Below are positions 18,060 through 28,000 of a stretch of DNA of 64,000 bases, piece by piece. The first letter of the stretch is position 1. Each line of letters begins with the position of its first letter. This stretch comes from Oscillospiraceae bacterium (GTDB lineage: Bacteria > Bacillota > Clostridia > Oscillospirales > Ruminococcaceae). The position numbers were made by a program, and so were the translations under genes. The stretch lies in contig JAFSCU010000043.1 of assembly GCA_017436575.1 (NCBI GenBank), positions 47,948 through 111,947 on the forward strand, in the 5' to 3' direction. Under the pieces are notes generated by a model. The model did no database searches, was not told where the DNA came from, and was given only the letters and a program-made list of their open reading frames with translations.

Positions 18060-19499
18060 ATGGAAAAATTATTATTTGAATCCTTGGATAAAAATAAAGC
18101 TGTTTTTGATAAAAATTTTGAAAATGCTGCTGACTATTTTTTCAAACCTGTAATAGTTTCAGGAAAAAAAGCAGCTATTGTTATGTGTGAAGACTTGGTT
18201 GATACCATAAAGCTGTGGCAGATATTTATGGAACCGCTGAACAATTTAAAAATAACAGACAACAATCTGTTTGATTATATTTTTGATAATACTGCTATTC
18301 CTTTCAATCCCACACCCTGCAAAGACTTCCGGCAAGCTATGTTTTTTCTTACTGCAGGTTTTGCTATGCTTTTGATAGATGGTGAAAGCAGGGCACTTGT
18401 AATGGCGGTACAGGGGTACCCATCAAGAGGTGTTGATAAACCGACAAATGAAAGCAATCTTCGCGGTTCAAAAGAAAGTTTTACTGATACCGGCAGAAAA
18501 AATATGGGAATGATACGCCGCAGGATACGCAGTAATAACCTGGTGGTTAAAACTCTACAGTCAGGAAGTAAAACAAAAACAGAAATTACAGTCTATTATC
18601 ATACAGACTACTGTCCCCAGGAGATGGCAGAAAAAGTGATGGATAAACTGAAAAGTATAGATTTACCTATGATTTTTGAATCAGGATATATATCACCATT
18701 TATTGACGACACAAAAGGTTCTCTCTTTCAGTCGGTAGGCTACACAGAGCGCCCTGATACTCTGTGTGCAAAAATATGTGAAGGTAAGATAGGTATAATT
18801 GTAGACGGCACACCTTTCGCTATATACTATCCATCTTTTTTTCACGAGAATTTTACAACAAATGATGATTATACACAGCGCCCATATTTTGCATCATTTA
18901 TAAGATTAATCAGATATTTTGCATTTTTTATTGCTGTTGCATTGCCGGGATTTTATGTTGCATTTACTTCCTTTGCTCCACAGGCAGTAGCAAATAAACT
19001 TTTATTTTTGGTTTATTCATCACAGAATACAACACCATTACCGTTATTTGCAGAGGCTGTGGTTATAACCATATTGCTGGAAATAATAAAAGAGGCGGGG
19101 TTGCGTTTGCCGGCTCCTATTGGCAGTTCAGTTTCAATAGTTTCAGCATTAATAATAGGTGATGCTGCTGTAAATGCTGGGTTTATAGGCAGTGCCATGT
19201 TGATTGTGTGTGCATTAAGCACAATATCATCATTTATTGTACCTTCATTTTATGAAGCTGTTATTATTCTGCGACTGATTTTTATTATATGTGCGGGACT
19301 GTTCAGTATACCGGGGCTTGCCTTTGCAACATTATATCTTTTAGTAAATATAATTATTGTAAACAGTGCGGGTTACCAATATGCTGATATTTTTTACACA
19401 AATAGAGAAATGATATTTAAAGATGGTATTACTAAAGCAAGCTGGCGAAATATGAAAACAAATTATGATTTAAAGGGAATAAAAAATGAAAACAGATAA
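18060..19499 (+). CDS. Spore germination protein, GerA-family A subunit
   Basis: Germinant receptor A subunit (479 aa) of the GerA/GerK type, located in the spore inner membrane. The soluble N-terminal domain shows the hallmark QGYPSRGVDKPTNES and RGSKESFTDTGRKN segments (residues about 118-145). Several membrane helices follow from about residue 285, including the AVVITILLEIIKEAGLRLP stretch near 335. GAGGTG precedes the ATG. It is first in an A-B-C operon whose genes overlap. Receptor type and germinant cannot be assigned from sequence alone. Confidence 0.95.
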   Translation: MEKLLFESLDKNKAVFDKNFENAADYFFKPVIVSGKKAAIVMCEDLVDTIKLWQIFMEPLNNLKITDNNLFDYIFDNTAIPFNPTPCKDFRQAMFFLTAGFAMLLIDGESRALVMAVQGYPSRGVDKPTNESNLRGSKESFTDTGRKNMGMIRRRIRSNNLVVKTLQSGSKTKTEITVYYHTDYCPQEMAEKVMDKLKSIDLPMIFESGYISPFIDDTKGSLFQSVGYTERPDTLCAKICEGKIGIIVDGTPFAIYYPSFFHENFTTNDDYTQRPYFASFIRLIRYFAFFIAVALPGFYVAFTSFAPQAVANKLLFLVYSSQNTTPLPLFAEAVVITILLEIIKEAGLRLPAPIGSSVSIVSALIIGDAAVNAGFIGSAMLIVCALSTISSFIVPSFYEAVIILRLIFIICAGLFSIPGLAFATLYLLVNIIIVNSAGYQYADIFYTNREMIFKDGITKASWRNMKTNYDLKGIKNENR

Positions 19500-20427
19500 A
19501 ACTGCAATAAATCTATTGTTTTTTTCTTATGCTTTTTTCAGTTTTGCTATAATGATACCAAAAGATAAAATGACTGTTTATGACTGGATAAAACAACTGG
19601 TTTTGTACGGATTGATTTATATTATTATAATTTTGTTTACTGCAGATAACAAAAAATTTAAACCGCTGACAAACCTGATTTTATTGATATATATAATCAG
19701 CCTTATCAGTCGGCAGGCTTTAAAAATGTGGAATTATATGAAATTGTATCATGGACAGACTACAGCAAATTCAACTGTTTTGGTTACAATATTTACTGTA
19801 ATATTATTATCATATATCAAAGATAGCAGGCTATCACAACTGTATTTTCCGTTATCTATAAGTGTAGCAGTACTGTTGTTTATTGTATTTATTCTAAATG
19901 TTGATAAAATTAGCAGTTATAATTTATATAATCAGTATCAGAACAATGGACTTGCATTGAATGTAACATTGTTTGATTATATTGTTCCTTATGTAATTGC
20001 AGTAAAAACAACTGGTGCAAATGCGAAAAAAGACGCCATTTATACGCTGTTTTTTACGACTATGACATTTATAGCCATTACTTTGTTTGCTTTTATGTCT
20101 GTAAAAGGGAATATACTGTATAGTCTTTCGCCTTTACAGATGCTTTTTCAGGTTTCATCGACAAAACTGATAAGGAATTTTGATGCCTTATTTAATTATA
20201 TAGTATACTTTTCTTATTTTGGTGCTTTATCTTCTTTAATCACATCCTATGGACTTCTCAAAGAAAATTTTACTTTTTTTAATAAAGGGGATTTATTGCT
20301 TGCAGTTCCGTTTTTTATTTTGTTTTCAAAAATTGAAATTCCTGTATTATTTATTGATTTGGTAATGGCAATAATAATGATATTTGGCAGGGAAAGAAAA
20401 GGATATTATGAAAAAGCGACTGATTAG
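19486..20427 (+). CDS. Spore germination permease-like protein, GerA-family B subunit
   Basis: Polytopic membrane protein (313 aa, mostly hydrophobic) of the GerAB amino-acid-permease-like family, the germinant-binding subunit in studied receptors. About nine to ten helices can be drawn. It starts MKTDKTAIN inside the end of the A subunit gene (14-nt overlap) and overlaps the C subunit by 20 nt. It is shorter than the usual 360 or so residues. Sequence conservation is weak; identity rests on hydropathy and the A-B-C order. Confidence 0.82.
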   Translation: MKTDKTAINLLFFSYAFFSFAIMIPKDKMTVYDWIKQLVLYGLIYIIIILFTADNKKFKPLTNLILLIYIISLISRQALKMWNYMKLYHGQTTANSTVLVTIFTVILLSYIKDSRLSQLYFPLSISVAVLLFIVFILNVDKISSYNLYNQYQNNGLALNVTLFDYIVPYVIAVKTTGANAKKDAIYTLFFTTMTFIAITLFAFMSVKGNILYSLSPLQMLFQVSSTKLIRNFDALFNYIVYFSYFGALSSLITSYGLLKENFTFFNKGDLLLAVPFFILFSKIEIPVLFIDLVMAIIMIFGRERKGYYEKATD

Positions 20428-21241
20428 TTTTATTTTTTTATCGATGTTATTGTTTACCGGTTGTGGCAAAAGGGATGAAACTTTTGTAAAAAATATTATG
20501 CTTTCCCAAAATGAAAAATTATTTTCTGCAGATTTTCAGACCTATGATTTTGAAACACAAGAAGAATCGTATAAGACACAACAATACTCATCCTCTGATA
20601 TTTTTTCGCTTTGTATAAAAGCGGTAAATGAAAACAGATATAATTTCAGATTATGTGAAAATGTTTTTATTGATGCTGTGCTGCTGAAAGATGATTTCAA
20701 TAAGATTTTTTCTGTTATAAACAGTCTTAAAATTCCTCCATCAGTAAACTTGGTTTGTTTTATAGATGGTGTAAGTTTTGAAATTGATGTTGAGAATCTG
20801 ATAAAAACGCCGCTTTATAATTTTTCCAAAGATATTGATGGAGCAGATGGTATAATATCTTTGACAAATAAAGATGGAAAGAATTCCGGTGCTGTAATTG
20901 TACAAGATGGAGAGGTTATAAAGTATCTGGATGATAAACAATGGCTGATATTTAATATGCTGACCGGAGATAGAAATGGTTTTTCTTTACTGCTAAGGGA
21001 TAATGAAATAAATGCAGTTATAGATTGGTGCGATGTTTATCGTACAGCTGATAAAATAAACATTACCATAAGCCTTGCGGACTATAAAGGTATTTCAGAT
21101 ACAAATCTGATAAAAGAGTATATAAGAATGGAAATAACAGATAATGTATATGTTCTTATGAATGATGCAGTTACAGGAAAAATATTGAGGTATGACAATA
21201 ATATTTCTGCATTGCCTGATATTGAAATAAATATAGTTTGA
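20408..21241 (+). CDS. Spore germination lipoprotein, GerA-family C subunit (short)
   Basis: Lipoprotein with a clear signal (KKRLISFIFLSMLLFTGCG); the lipobox Cys is residue 19. The start is ATG 20408; an upstream in-frame ATG at 20384 would bury the signal peptide. At 277 aa it is markedly shorter than usual C subunits (about 350-400). Position third in the operon and the lipobox support the call; the body shows little recognisable GerAC sequence. No terminator follows before the hprK promoter. Confidence 0.78.
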   Translation: MKKRLISFIFLSMLLFTGCGKRDETFVKNIMLSQNEKLFSADFQTYDFETQEESYKTQQYSSSDIFSLCIKAVNENRYNFRLCENVFIDAVLLKDDFNKIFSVINSLKIPPSVNLVCFIDGVSFEIDVENLIKTPLYNFSKDIDGADGIISLTNKDGKNSGAVIVQDGEVIKYLDDKQWLIFNMLTGDRNGFSLLLRDNEINAVIDWCDVYRTADKINITISLADYKGISDTNLIKEYIRMEITDNVYVLMNDAVTGKILRYDNNISALPDIEINIV

Positions 21242-21257
21242 TATAATCAATTTTAAG

Positions 21258-21286
21258 TTGAAATGAAAGATGGAATATTATATAAT
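21258..21286 (+). promoter_or_regulatory. Promoter of the hprK-glk-murB-whiA-dnaE-pfkA operon
   Basis: TTGAAA (21258-21263), 17-nt spacer, TATAAT (21281-21286), 38 nt before the hprK ATG. No other convincing promoter or terminator was seen until 29458. Confidence 0.85.
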
Positions 21287-21324
21287 CATATTAAGTATAT
21301 ATTATAGAATGTGGAGTAACTATT

Positions 21325-22242
21325 ATGAAATTTTTTGTAACTTTGGAAAAATTCATTGCTCAACTTAATCTTGAAATTTTGTCTGTTCCTGATGACATCA
21401 ACAAAATTCATATCACAAGTACAGAAGTAAACCGTCCAGGTCTGCTTATTTCAGGTTTCAGCGAAAACTTTGAACCTACCAGACTGCAGATTCTCGGTAA
21501 AATGGAATTTTCTTATCTGGACAGTCTGGATCAGGGTGTTAAGATGGAAAGAATCAATAACCTGTTTTCACGCGGTGTTCCTGCTGTAATCATTACAAGG
21601 AATATGCTTATTTCTACCGAAATTGTAGAATGTGCAAGAAAACATAAAGTTCCACTGCTCAGAACCAGTGAAGAAACATCTGCATTTATGGCACATGCTA
21701 TCAGTTATCTTAATACTGAACTGGCACAGCGTGTTACTCGCCATGGTGTACTTATGGAAGTTTATGGTGAAGGCATTCTGATTGTAGGTGACAGTGGTGT
21801 TGGTAAATCTGAAACAGCTATTGAACTTGTAAAACGCGGACATCGTCTTATTGCGGATGATGCTGTTGAAATCAGAAAACTTTCACATACATCACTTGTT
21901 GGTCAGTCCCCTGAAAATATCCAGAACTTTATCGAACTGCGCGGTGTTGGCATTATCAATATTGCCCGTACTTACGGTGCATCTGCCGTTAAACAGAGAC
22001 AGGAAATCGATATGGTTATAGAACTGGAAAACTGGAAACCAGACAAAAGTTACAGTACAACAGGTCTTACTGATGAATATACAGATATCCTTGGTGTATC
22101 AGTTGTAAAATCAGTTATCCCTGTAAGACCAGGCCGTAATATTTCTATTGTTATTGAAACTGCGGCTGTTGTAAATCGTCAGAAAAAAATGGGATACTTT
22201 GCTGCAAAAGAATTGCTTAAACAGTTGGGTATTGAAGAATAA
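21325..22242 (+). CDS. hprK: HPr kinase/phosphorylase
   Basis: Bifunctional enzyme that phosphorylates or dephosphorylates HPr on Ser46, the master signal of carbon catabolite control in Gram-positives. 305 aa. N-terminal HprK domain, then P-loop GDSGVGKSE at about residues 154-162, the His/Asp pair in RGHRLIADDAVEI, and signature IELRGVGIINI. GGAG precedes the ATG. It is first in the operon and directly followed by a glucokinase gene, linking sensor and glucose phosphorylation. Confidence 0.97.
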   Translation: MKFFVTLEKFIAQLNLEILSVPDDINKIHITSTEVNRPGLLISGFSENFEPTRLQILGKMEFSYLDSLDQGVKMERINNLFSRGVPAVIITRNMLISTEIVECARKHKVPLLRTSEETSAFMAHAISYLNTELAQRVTRHGVLMEVYGEGILIVGDSGVGKSETAIELVKRGHRLIADDAVEIRKLSHTSLVGQSPENIQNFIELRGVGIINIARTYGASAVKQRQEIDMVIELENWKPDKSYSTTGLTDEYTDILGVSVVKSVIPVRPGRNISIVIETAAVVNRQKKMGYFAAKELLKQLGIEE

Positions 22243-22274
22243 AACGTATAATAACTTTATAGGAGAATTTAACT

Positions 22275-23237
22275 ATGGAAAAATTATATATCGGTGTTGA
22301 CCTTGGTGGCACAAATATTGCAGCAGGTATTGTGGATGTAAATGGTAATATCTTGTGTAAAAAAAGTGTTAAAACAAATCTGCCAAAACCAGAGGCAGAA
22401 CTTGAACAGGATATATATAACCTTTGCAAATCTTTATGTGAAGAAAACAAATACAACCTTGATAAAGATATTAAAGCTGTTGGTATCGGTACACCTGGTT
22501 CAGTTGACGGCAAACGTGGTATTGTATGGTCAAATGTAAACTTTGGCTACGAAAACTGGAAAATCAAAGAAAATCTGGAAAAACTTTTCGGTATTTCTGT
22601 GTATGTAGAAAATGATGCCAATGCTGCAATTATTGCAGAAGTAATGGCTGGCAATGCAAAAGGCTGTGATAATGCACTTATCGTTACACTTGGTACAGGT
22701 GTAGGTGGCGGTGCATACCTCAATGGTGAAATATATGCTGGCTACAACTATGCCGGTCTTGAAGTGGGCCATATCGTTATAGAAAAAGATGGCAGACAGT
22801 GTAACTGTGGACGTAAAGGTTGTTTCGAAAGATATGCAGCTGCATCTGCTCTTACAAGAGATACACAGGCAGCAATGAAAGAACATCCAGAAAGTGCATT
22901 GTGGGAAATCTGTCCTGATATCGAAAAAGTAAATGCCAAAACAGCTTTTGATGGCAAAAAACAGGGTGATGCAGTAGCAACACAGGTTGTGGATACATAT
23001 ATCGATTATCTTGCCTGTGGTCTTGTTAACCTTATCAATATCTTCCAGCCACAGGTTGTTTGTCTGGGTGGTGGTGTTTCAAATGAAAGACAGTATCTGC
23101 TTGATTTGCTGAAACCACACATTGACAGAGAAGATTTTGCAAGAAACGCCCGGGAAAGAACAGAAATTGTTATTGCTAAATTCAGAAACGATGCCGGTAT
23201 TATCGGTGCCGCAATGGTTGGTGTAAATAATGATTAA
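22275..23237 (+). CDS. glk: ROK family glucokinase
   Basis: ATP-dependent glucose kinase of the ROK family (320 aa). DLGGTNIAAG at residues 9-18 is the phosphate-1 loop; VENDANAA gives the catalytic Asp; GTGVGGG follows. The zinc motif GHIVIEKDGRQCNCGRKGC is complete (His plus three Cys). The absence of an N-terminal DNA-binding domain separates it from ROK repressors. It overlaps murB by 8 nt. Other hexose specificity is possible. Confidence 0.92.
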   Translation: MEKLYIGVDLGGTNIAAGIVDVNGNILCKKSVKTNLPKPEAELEQDIYNLCKSLCEENKYNLDKDIKAVGIGTPGSVDGKRGIVWSNVNFGYENWKIKENLEKLFGISVYVENDANAAIIAEVMAGNAKGCDNALIVTLGTGVGGGAYLNGEIYAGYNYAGLEVGHIVIEKDGRQCNCGRKGCFERYAAASALTRDTQAAMKEHPESALWEICPDIEKVNAKTAFDGKKQGDAVATQVVDTYIDYLACGLVNLINIFQPQVVCLGGGVSNERQYLLDLLKPHIDREDFARNARERTEIVIAKFRNDAGIIGAAMVGVNND

Positions 23238-24114
23238 AACTTTTTTGAATAATAATGACATAGAAGCTCACTTTGATGAAAGTATGAAAAAGCATACCAC
23301 ATTCAAAGTGGGTGGCAATGCTATGTGTATAGCAATGCCGGATACTGTGAAGAAAGCAGCTGATTTAATAAAATTTGTAAATGAAAATAATATAAAACAT
23401 TATTTCCTGGGTAATGGCTCAAATGTTATTTTCAATGACGATGGTTTTGATGGCATTATTATCAAAACATCTGCTTTAAACAGTATTGATATTAAAGAAA
23501 ACACTGTAACAGCCGGTGCAGGCGTGCTGATGACTTCTCTTTCAAAAAGGGCGCAGGAACACAGCCTTTCCGGATTGGAATTCTGTTATGGAATTCCTGG
23601 TAATGTTGGTGGTGGTATTTATATGAATGCCGGTGCCTACGGTGGAGAAATATCAAACTGTCTTGTTTCTGTTGATTATATTGATGAAAATGGCAATTTG
23701 GGTACAATAACAAAAAATGATTGTGATTTTTCTTACAGACATTCCAGATTTATGGACGAAAACTGGCTTATAGTTTCTGCCACATTTGAAATGCATCCAA
23801 AAGACAGTGCAGAAATGCTGGTTTTTATGGAAGACATCATGCAACGCAGAAAAGATAAACAGCCACTGGATAAACCAAGTGCCGGCAGTTCTTTCAAACG
23901 TCCTGTTGGTTATTTTGCCGCAGCACTGATTGATGAATGTGGTTTGAAAGGTCTTACAGTAGGTGGCGCCCAGGTAAGTGAAAAACACGCCGGATTTATT
24001 GTAAACATAGGTGATGCCACTTGTCAGGATATAGTAGACCTTGCTGACAAAGTGCGGCAGATTGTCCTGGATAAAAAAGGTGTTGTTCTTGAAAAAGAAA
24101 TGATAATTGTATAA
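23230..24114 (+). CDS. murB: UDP-N-acetylenolpyruvoylglucosamine reductase
   Basis: FAD/NADPH enzyme completing UDP-MurNAc synthesis for peptidoglycan. 294 aa, short (type II) form. FAD-binding FLGNGSNVIFND, GLEFCYGIPGNVGGG, SYRHSRF, proton donor Ser in SAGSSFKRP and terminal catalytic Glu in LEKEMIIV are all present. It overlaps glk by 8 nt. In most Firmicutes rapZ and yvcK follow; here whiA follows directly after 17 nt. Confidence 0.97.
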   Translation: MIKTFLNNNDIEAHFDESMKKHTTFKVGGNAMCIAMPDTVKKAADLIKFVNENNIKHYFLGNGSNVIFNDDGFDGIIIKTSALNSIDIKENTVTAGAGVLMTSLSKRAQEHSLSGLEFCYGIPGNVGGGIYMNAGAYGGEISNCLVSVDYIDENGNLGTITKNDCDFSYRHSRFMDENWLIVSATFEMHPKDSAEMLVFMEDIMQRRKDKQPLDKPSAGSSFKRPVGYFAAALIDECGLKGLTVGGAQVSEKHAGFIVNIGDATCQDIVDLADKVRQIVLDKKGVVLEKEMIIV

Positions 24115-24131
24115 TTTCTGGAGAGGAAACT

Positions 24132-25013
24132 ATGGAATCTACATTTTCTAAAAAAAGCAGGAATGAAGCACTGGATAATTTTAAATTTTCGAAAGATGAT
24201 TGCTGTAATATAAGTTTTTTACAGGGATATTTTTACCGCGACCAGCTTTCGCAGGAAGATGAAAAAATTGTTCATAAGCCTGATATTCTAAAATCTGCAA
24301 AGGTTGTAAAAAAACTGCTGGGCAGATATGATATAGACTCCTATGTGGTGGACAGGGAACATGAAGGCAAACGCCAGGTTACCAAGCTTTATATTACAGA
24401 ACCGGAAATTGTACATAAGTTATTTTTATTGATGAATGAAAATAAACCGTGCGACAAGTGTATGGTAAATTATCTTACAGGTGTTTTTGTGTCTGACGGT
24501 ATTTTGGTAGACCCTGAAAAAGATTATCATCTGGAGTTTACATATACTGATGAAAAACTGGCCAATAACCTGTTGAATACATTGAAATTTGCAGGTTTTG
24601 ATTTTAAACTCACACAAAGAAAAACATCTTATGCTGTTTACACCAAAAACAGTCAGACTATTGAAGAGTTTTTGGTTACTGTGGGGGCACAGTCTTCCTG
24701 TCTGGAACTGATGGGTGACAAAATGGTTAAGGATATCCGTAATCATCAGAACCGACTTACAAATTGTGATGCTGCCAATATAGCAAAAACAGTTAAGGCA
24801 GGACAAAAATATATAAAAGCTATCCAGAAATTAATTGAAACAGAACTGCTGTACGACCTGCCGGAAGATATACAGGAGCTGGCTCAGCTTAAACTGGAAA
24901 ATCCTGAACTGTCCCTTGATGCATTGGGGAAAATGTGTTCAGAACCAATGACAAAATCATCTGTAAACAGAAGATTACAGAAACTTTGTGCCGTGGCACA
25001 GATAGAGGATTAA
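24132..25013 (+). CDS. whiA: WhiA family DNA-binding protein
   Basis: WhiA (DUF199) protein, 293 aa, with an N-terminal LAGLIDADG-like fold (SFLQGYFYRDQ near residue 27; YLTGVFVSDG near 115) and a C-terminal helix-turn-helix (LSLDALGKMCSEPMTKSSVNRRL). It regulates sporulation septation in actinomycetes and cell division or chromosome segregation in bacilli. GAGAGG precedes the ATG. dnaE starts one nt after its stop. Confidence 0.94.
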   Translation: MESTFSKKSRNEALDNFKFSKDDCCNISFLQGYFYRDQLSQEDEKIVHKPDILKSAKVVKKLLGRYDIDSYVVDREHEGKRQVTKLYITEPEIVHKLFLLMNENKPCDKCMVNYLTGVFVSDGILVDPEKDYHLEFTYTDEKLANNLLNTLKFAGFDFKLTQRKTSYAVYTKNSQTIEEFLVTVGAQSSCLELMGDKMVKDIRNHQNRLTNCDAANIAKTVKAGQKYIKAIQKLIETELLYDLPEDIQELAQLKLENPELSLDALGKMCSEPMTKSSVNRRLQKLCAVAQIED

Positions 25014-25014
25014 T

Positions 25015-28000
25015 ATGAATAAAGACTTTGTGCATCTTCATCTGCACACCGAGTACAGTTTGCTGGACGGCGCTTGCCGCATAGACAGACTGATGAAACA
25101 TATAAAGGAACTTGGACAAAGCGCTGTGGCCATTACAGACCACGGCGTTATGTATGGTTGTGTTGATTTTTATAAAAAAGCAAAAAAAGAGGGTATAAAA
25201 CCTATTATCGGCTGTGAAGTATATGTGGCCAGCCGTGGCAGAAAAGATAAAGTGTATAAACTGGACACATACTATCATCTTGTACTGCTGGTAAAAAATG
25301 AAACAGGTTATCAGAATCTTACAAAACTTGTTACCCTTGGTTCTTCAGAAGGGTTCTATACAAAACCTAGAATAGACCACGAATTACTGGAAAAATATCA
25401 TGAAGGCCTTATTTGTCTCTCCGCCTGTCTTGCAGGCGAAATTCCAAGGGCGTTATTGGCTGGTGATATGGAAAGGGCAGAGGAAACTGCACTTTTCTAT
25501 AAAAAAATATTTGGTGAAGACTATTATATTGAAATTCAGGACCATCATATAGAAGACCAGCAAACTGTTTTACCGATGCTTTTGCAACTTGCAAGAAAGC
25601 ACGATATTCAGTTGGTAGCCACTAATGACTGCCACTATATAAATAAAGAAGACTCAAAGATGCAATATGCGCTTATCTGTGTACAGACAAACAAACGACT
25701 GTCTGACCCGGATACTCTTGAGTTTGAAACAGATGAATTTTATGTAAAGAGCACTGATGAAATGTATGATTTATTTTCATATATTCCACAGGCTTGTGAA
25801 AATACAGTAAAAATTGCTGAAAAATGTAATTTTGATTATGAATTCGGCAAAACAAAACTGCCAAAATACACATCACCTGACGGCAGTCCGAATCAGGTTT
25901 TCTTTGAAAAGCTGTGCCGTGATGGTCTGGTGAGAAGATATGGTACAATAACACCTGAAATGACTGAAAGACTGGATTATGAAATCGGTATTATCAGTAA
26001 AATGGGGTTTGTGGACTATTATCTTATTGTTTATGATTTTATTAACTATGCCCGCAGTCACGATATCCCTGTAGGTCCTGGGCGTGGCAGTGGTGCGGCC
26101 AGTCTCTGTGCGTACTGTATGGGTATCACTAATATTGATCCACTGAAATATAATCTGATTTTTGAGCGTTTCCTTAACCCTGAACGTGTCTCAATGCCAG
26201 ACTTTGATATTGACTTCTGCTATGAAAAACGTCAGTTGGTTATTGATTATGTAACAAGAAAATATGGCAATGACCATGTTTGTCAGATTATTACATTTGG
26301 TACACTTGCAGCCCGTGGTGCTGTCCGTGATATTGGACGTGTATTGGATATTCCATACAACACTGTGGATAAGATAGCAAAACTTATACCTAATAACCCT
26401 GCAGCACATATCAGTATTGAAAAAGCACTGAAAATGTCTCCGGAACTTAAAGCAATGTATGATGGGGAAGGACAGGTAAAAGAATTACTTGACCTGGCTA
26501 TGAAGGTTGAGGGTATGCCAAGGAATGCATCCACTCATGCGGCAGGGGTTGTAATTACAGACCAACCTGTGGTAGAATATATACCTTTGCAGAGTAATGA
26601 TGGTCAGCTGGTTACACAGTTCCCAATGACAACTATTGAAGAGCTTGGTTTGTTGAAAATGGACTTTCTGGGTCTGCGTACACTTACAGTTATTGACCAG
26701 TGTGAAAAAATGATTCAGAAAACAAATCCGGATTTTCATGCTGACAATATTCCGTTGAATGATGCAAAAACTTTTAAACTTCTGGAAGACGGAGATACAA
26801 TAGGGGTGTTCCAGTTTGAAAGTGGTGGTATGAAAAGTGTTCTTACAGGTCTTAAACCTGTTGATATAGAAGACCTGATTGCTGTTATTTCTCTTTACCG
26901 CCCTGGTCCTATGGATTCTATTCCTACATTTATACAAAACCGCCATCATCCGGAAATGATTAAATACAAACATCCTCTGCTGGAAGATATTCTGAAAGTT
27001 ACAAACGGCTGTATTGTATATCAGGAACAGGTAATGCAGATTTGTCGTACTCTTGCGGGTTACAGCTATGGTCAGGCAGACCTGGTACGTCGTGCAATGG
27101 CAAAGAAAAAAGCTGATGTTATGGCTGCAGAGCGTTCACATTTCATTTCCGGTTGTGCTGAAAATGGTGTAAGTGAAGATATTGCTATAGAAATTTTCGA
27201 TGAAATGTCCAGCTTTGCTTCTTATGCATTCAATAAACCACATGCCGCTGCGTATGCTTATGTTGCATACCAGACAGCATACCTTAAAGCTCATTATCCA
27301 AAAGAATTCTGGGCAGCAATGCTGACAAGTATTTTTGAAAATACAGCAAAAATATTGGAATACACCCAGGAGTGCAGACAGAGAAATATCAGAATCCTGC
27401 CTCCGGATATCAACAAAGGTTATTCAGGTTTTGTTGTAGAAGGTGAAAATCTTCGTTATGGAATGGCTGCTATCAAAAATGTGGGTAAGACATTTATCGA
27501 TACTATGACAGCAGAAAGAGAAAAAAACGGCGAATTTGTCAGCATTTTTGATTTCTGTCGCAGAATGGCTGATAAAGGCTTTAACCGCCGTGCGCTGGAA
27601 AGTCTTGTAAAAGTTGGTGCGTTTGACCAATTCGGCATTAACCGCCGCAGACTGTTTATAAATATTGATTATCTGCTGAACAGTATAAACAATGAGCAGA
27701 AAAACAAAATTTCCGGTCAGTTGGATTTGTTCAGTGTACCAGAAGTGGTAGAAGATTCCAGATTTACATTTAAAGACGACCGGCATTTTCCACAGGCAGA
27801 AGATTATTCTGATAATGAAAAACTGAATCTTGAAAAACAGCTGGCAGGTATTTATCTGTCAGGCCATCCACTGGAGAAAAATCAGGAATATGTGAAAAAT
27901 ATATCAACCTGCAACATTTCTCGATTGACTAATGAGGGTAATGAAGTATACGATAATACTAAACAGACTCTTGTGGTAATTGTTTCCAAATATCGTACTT

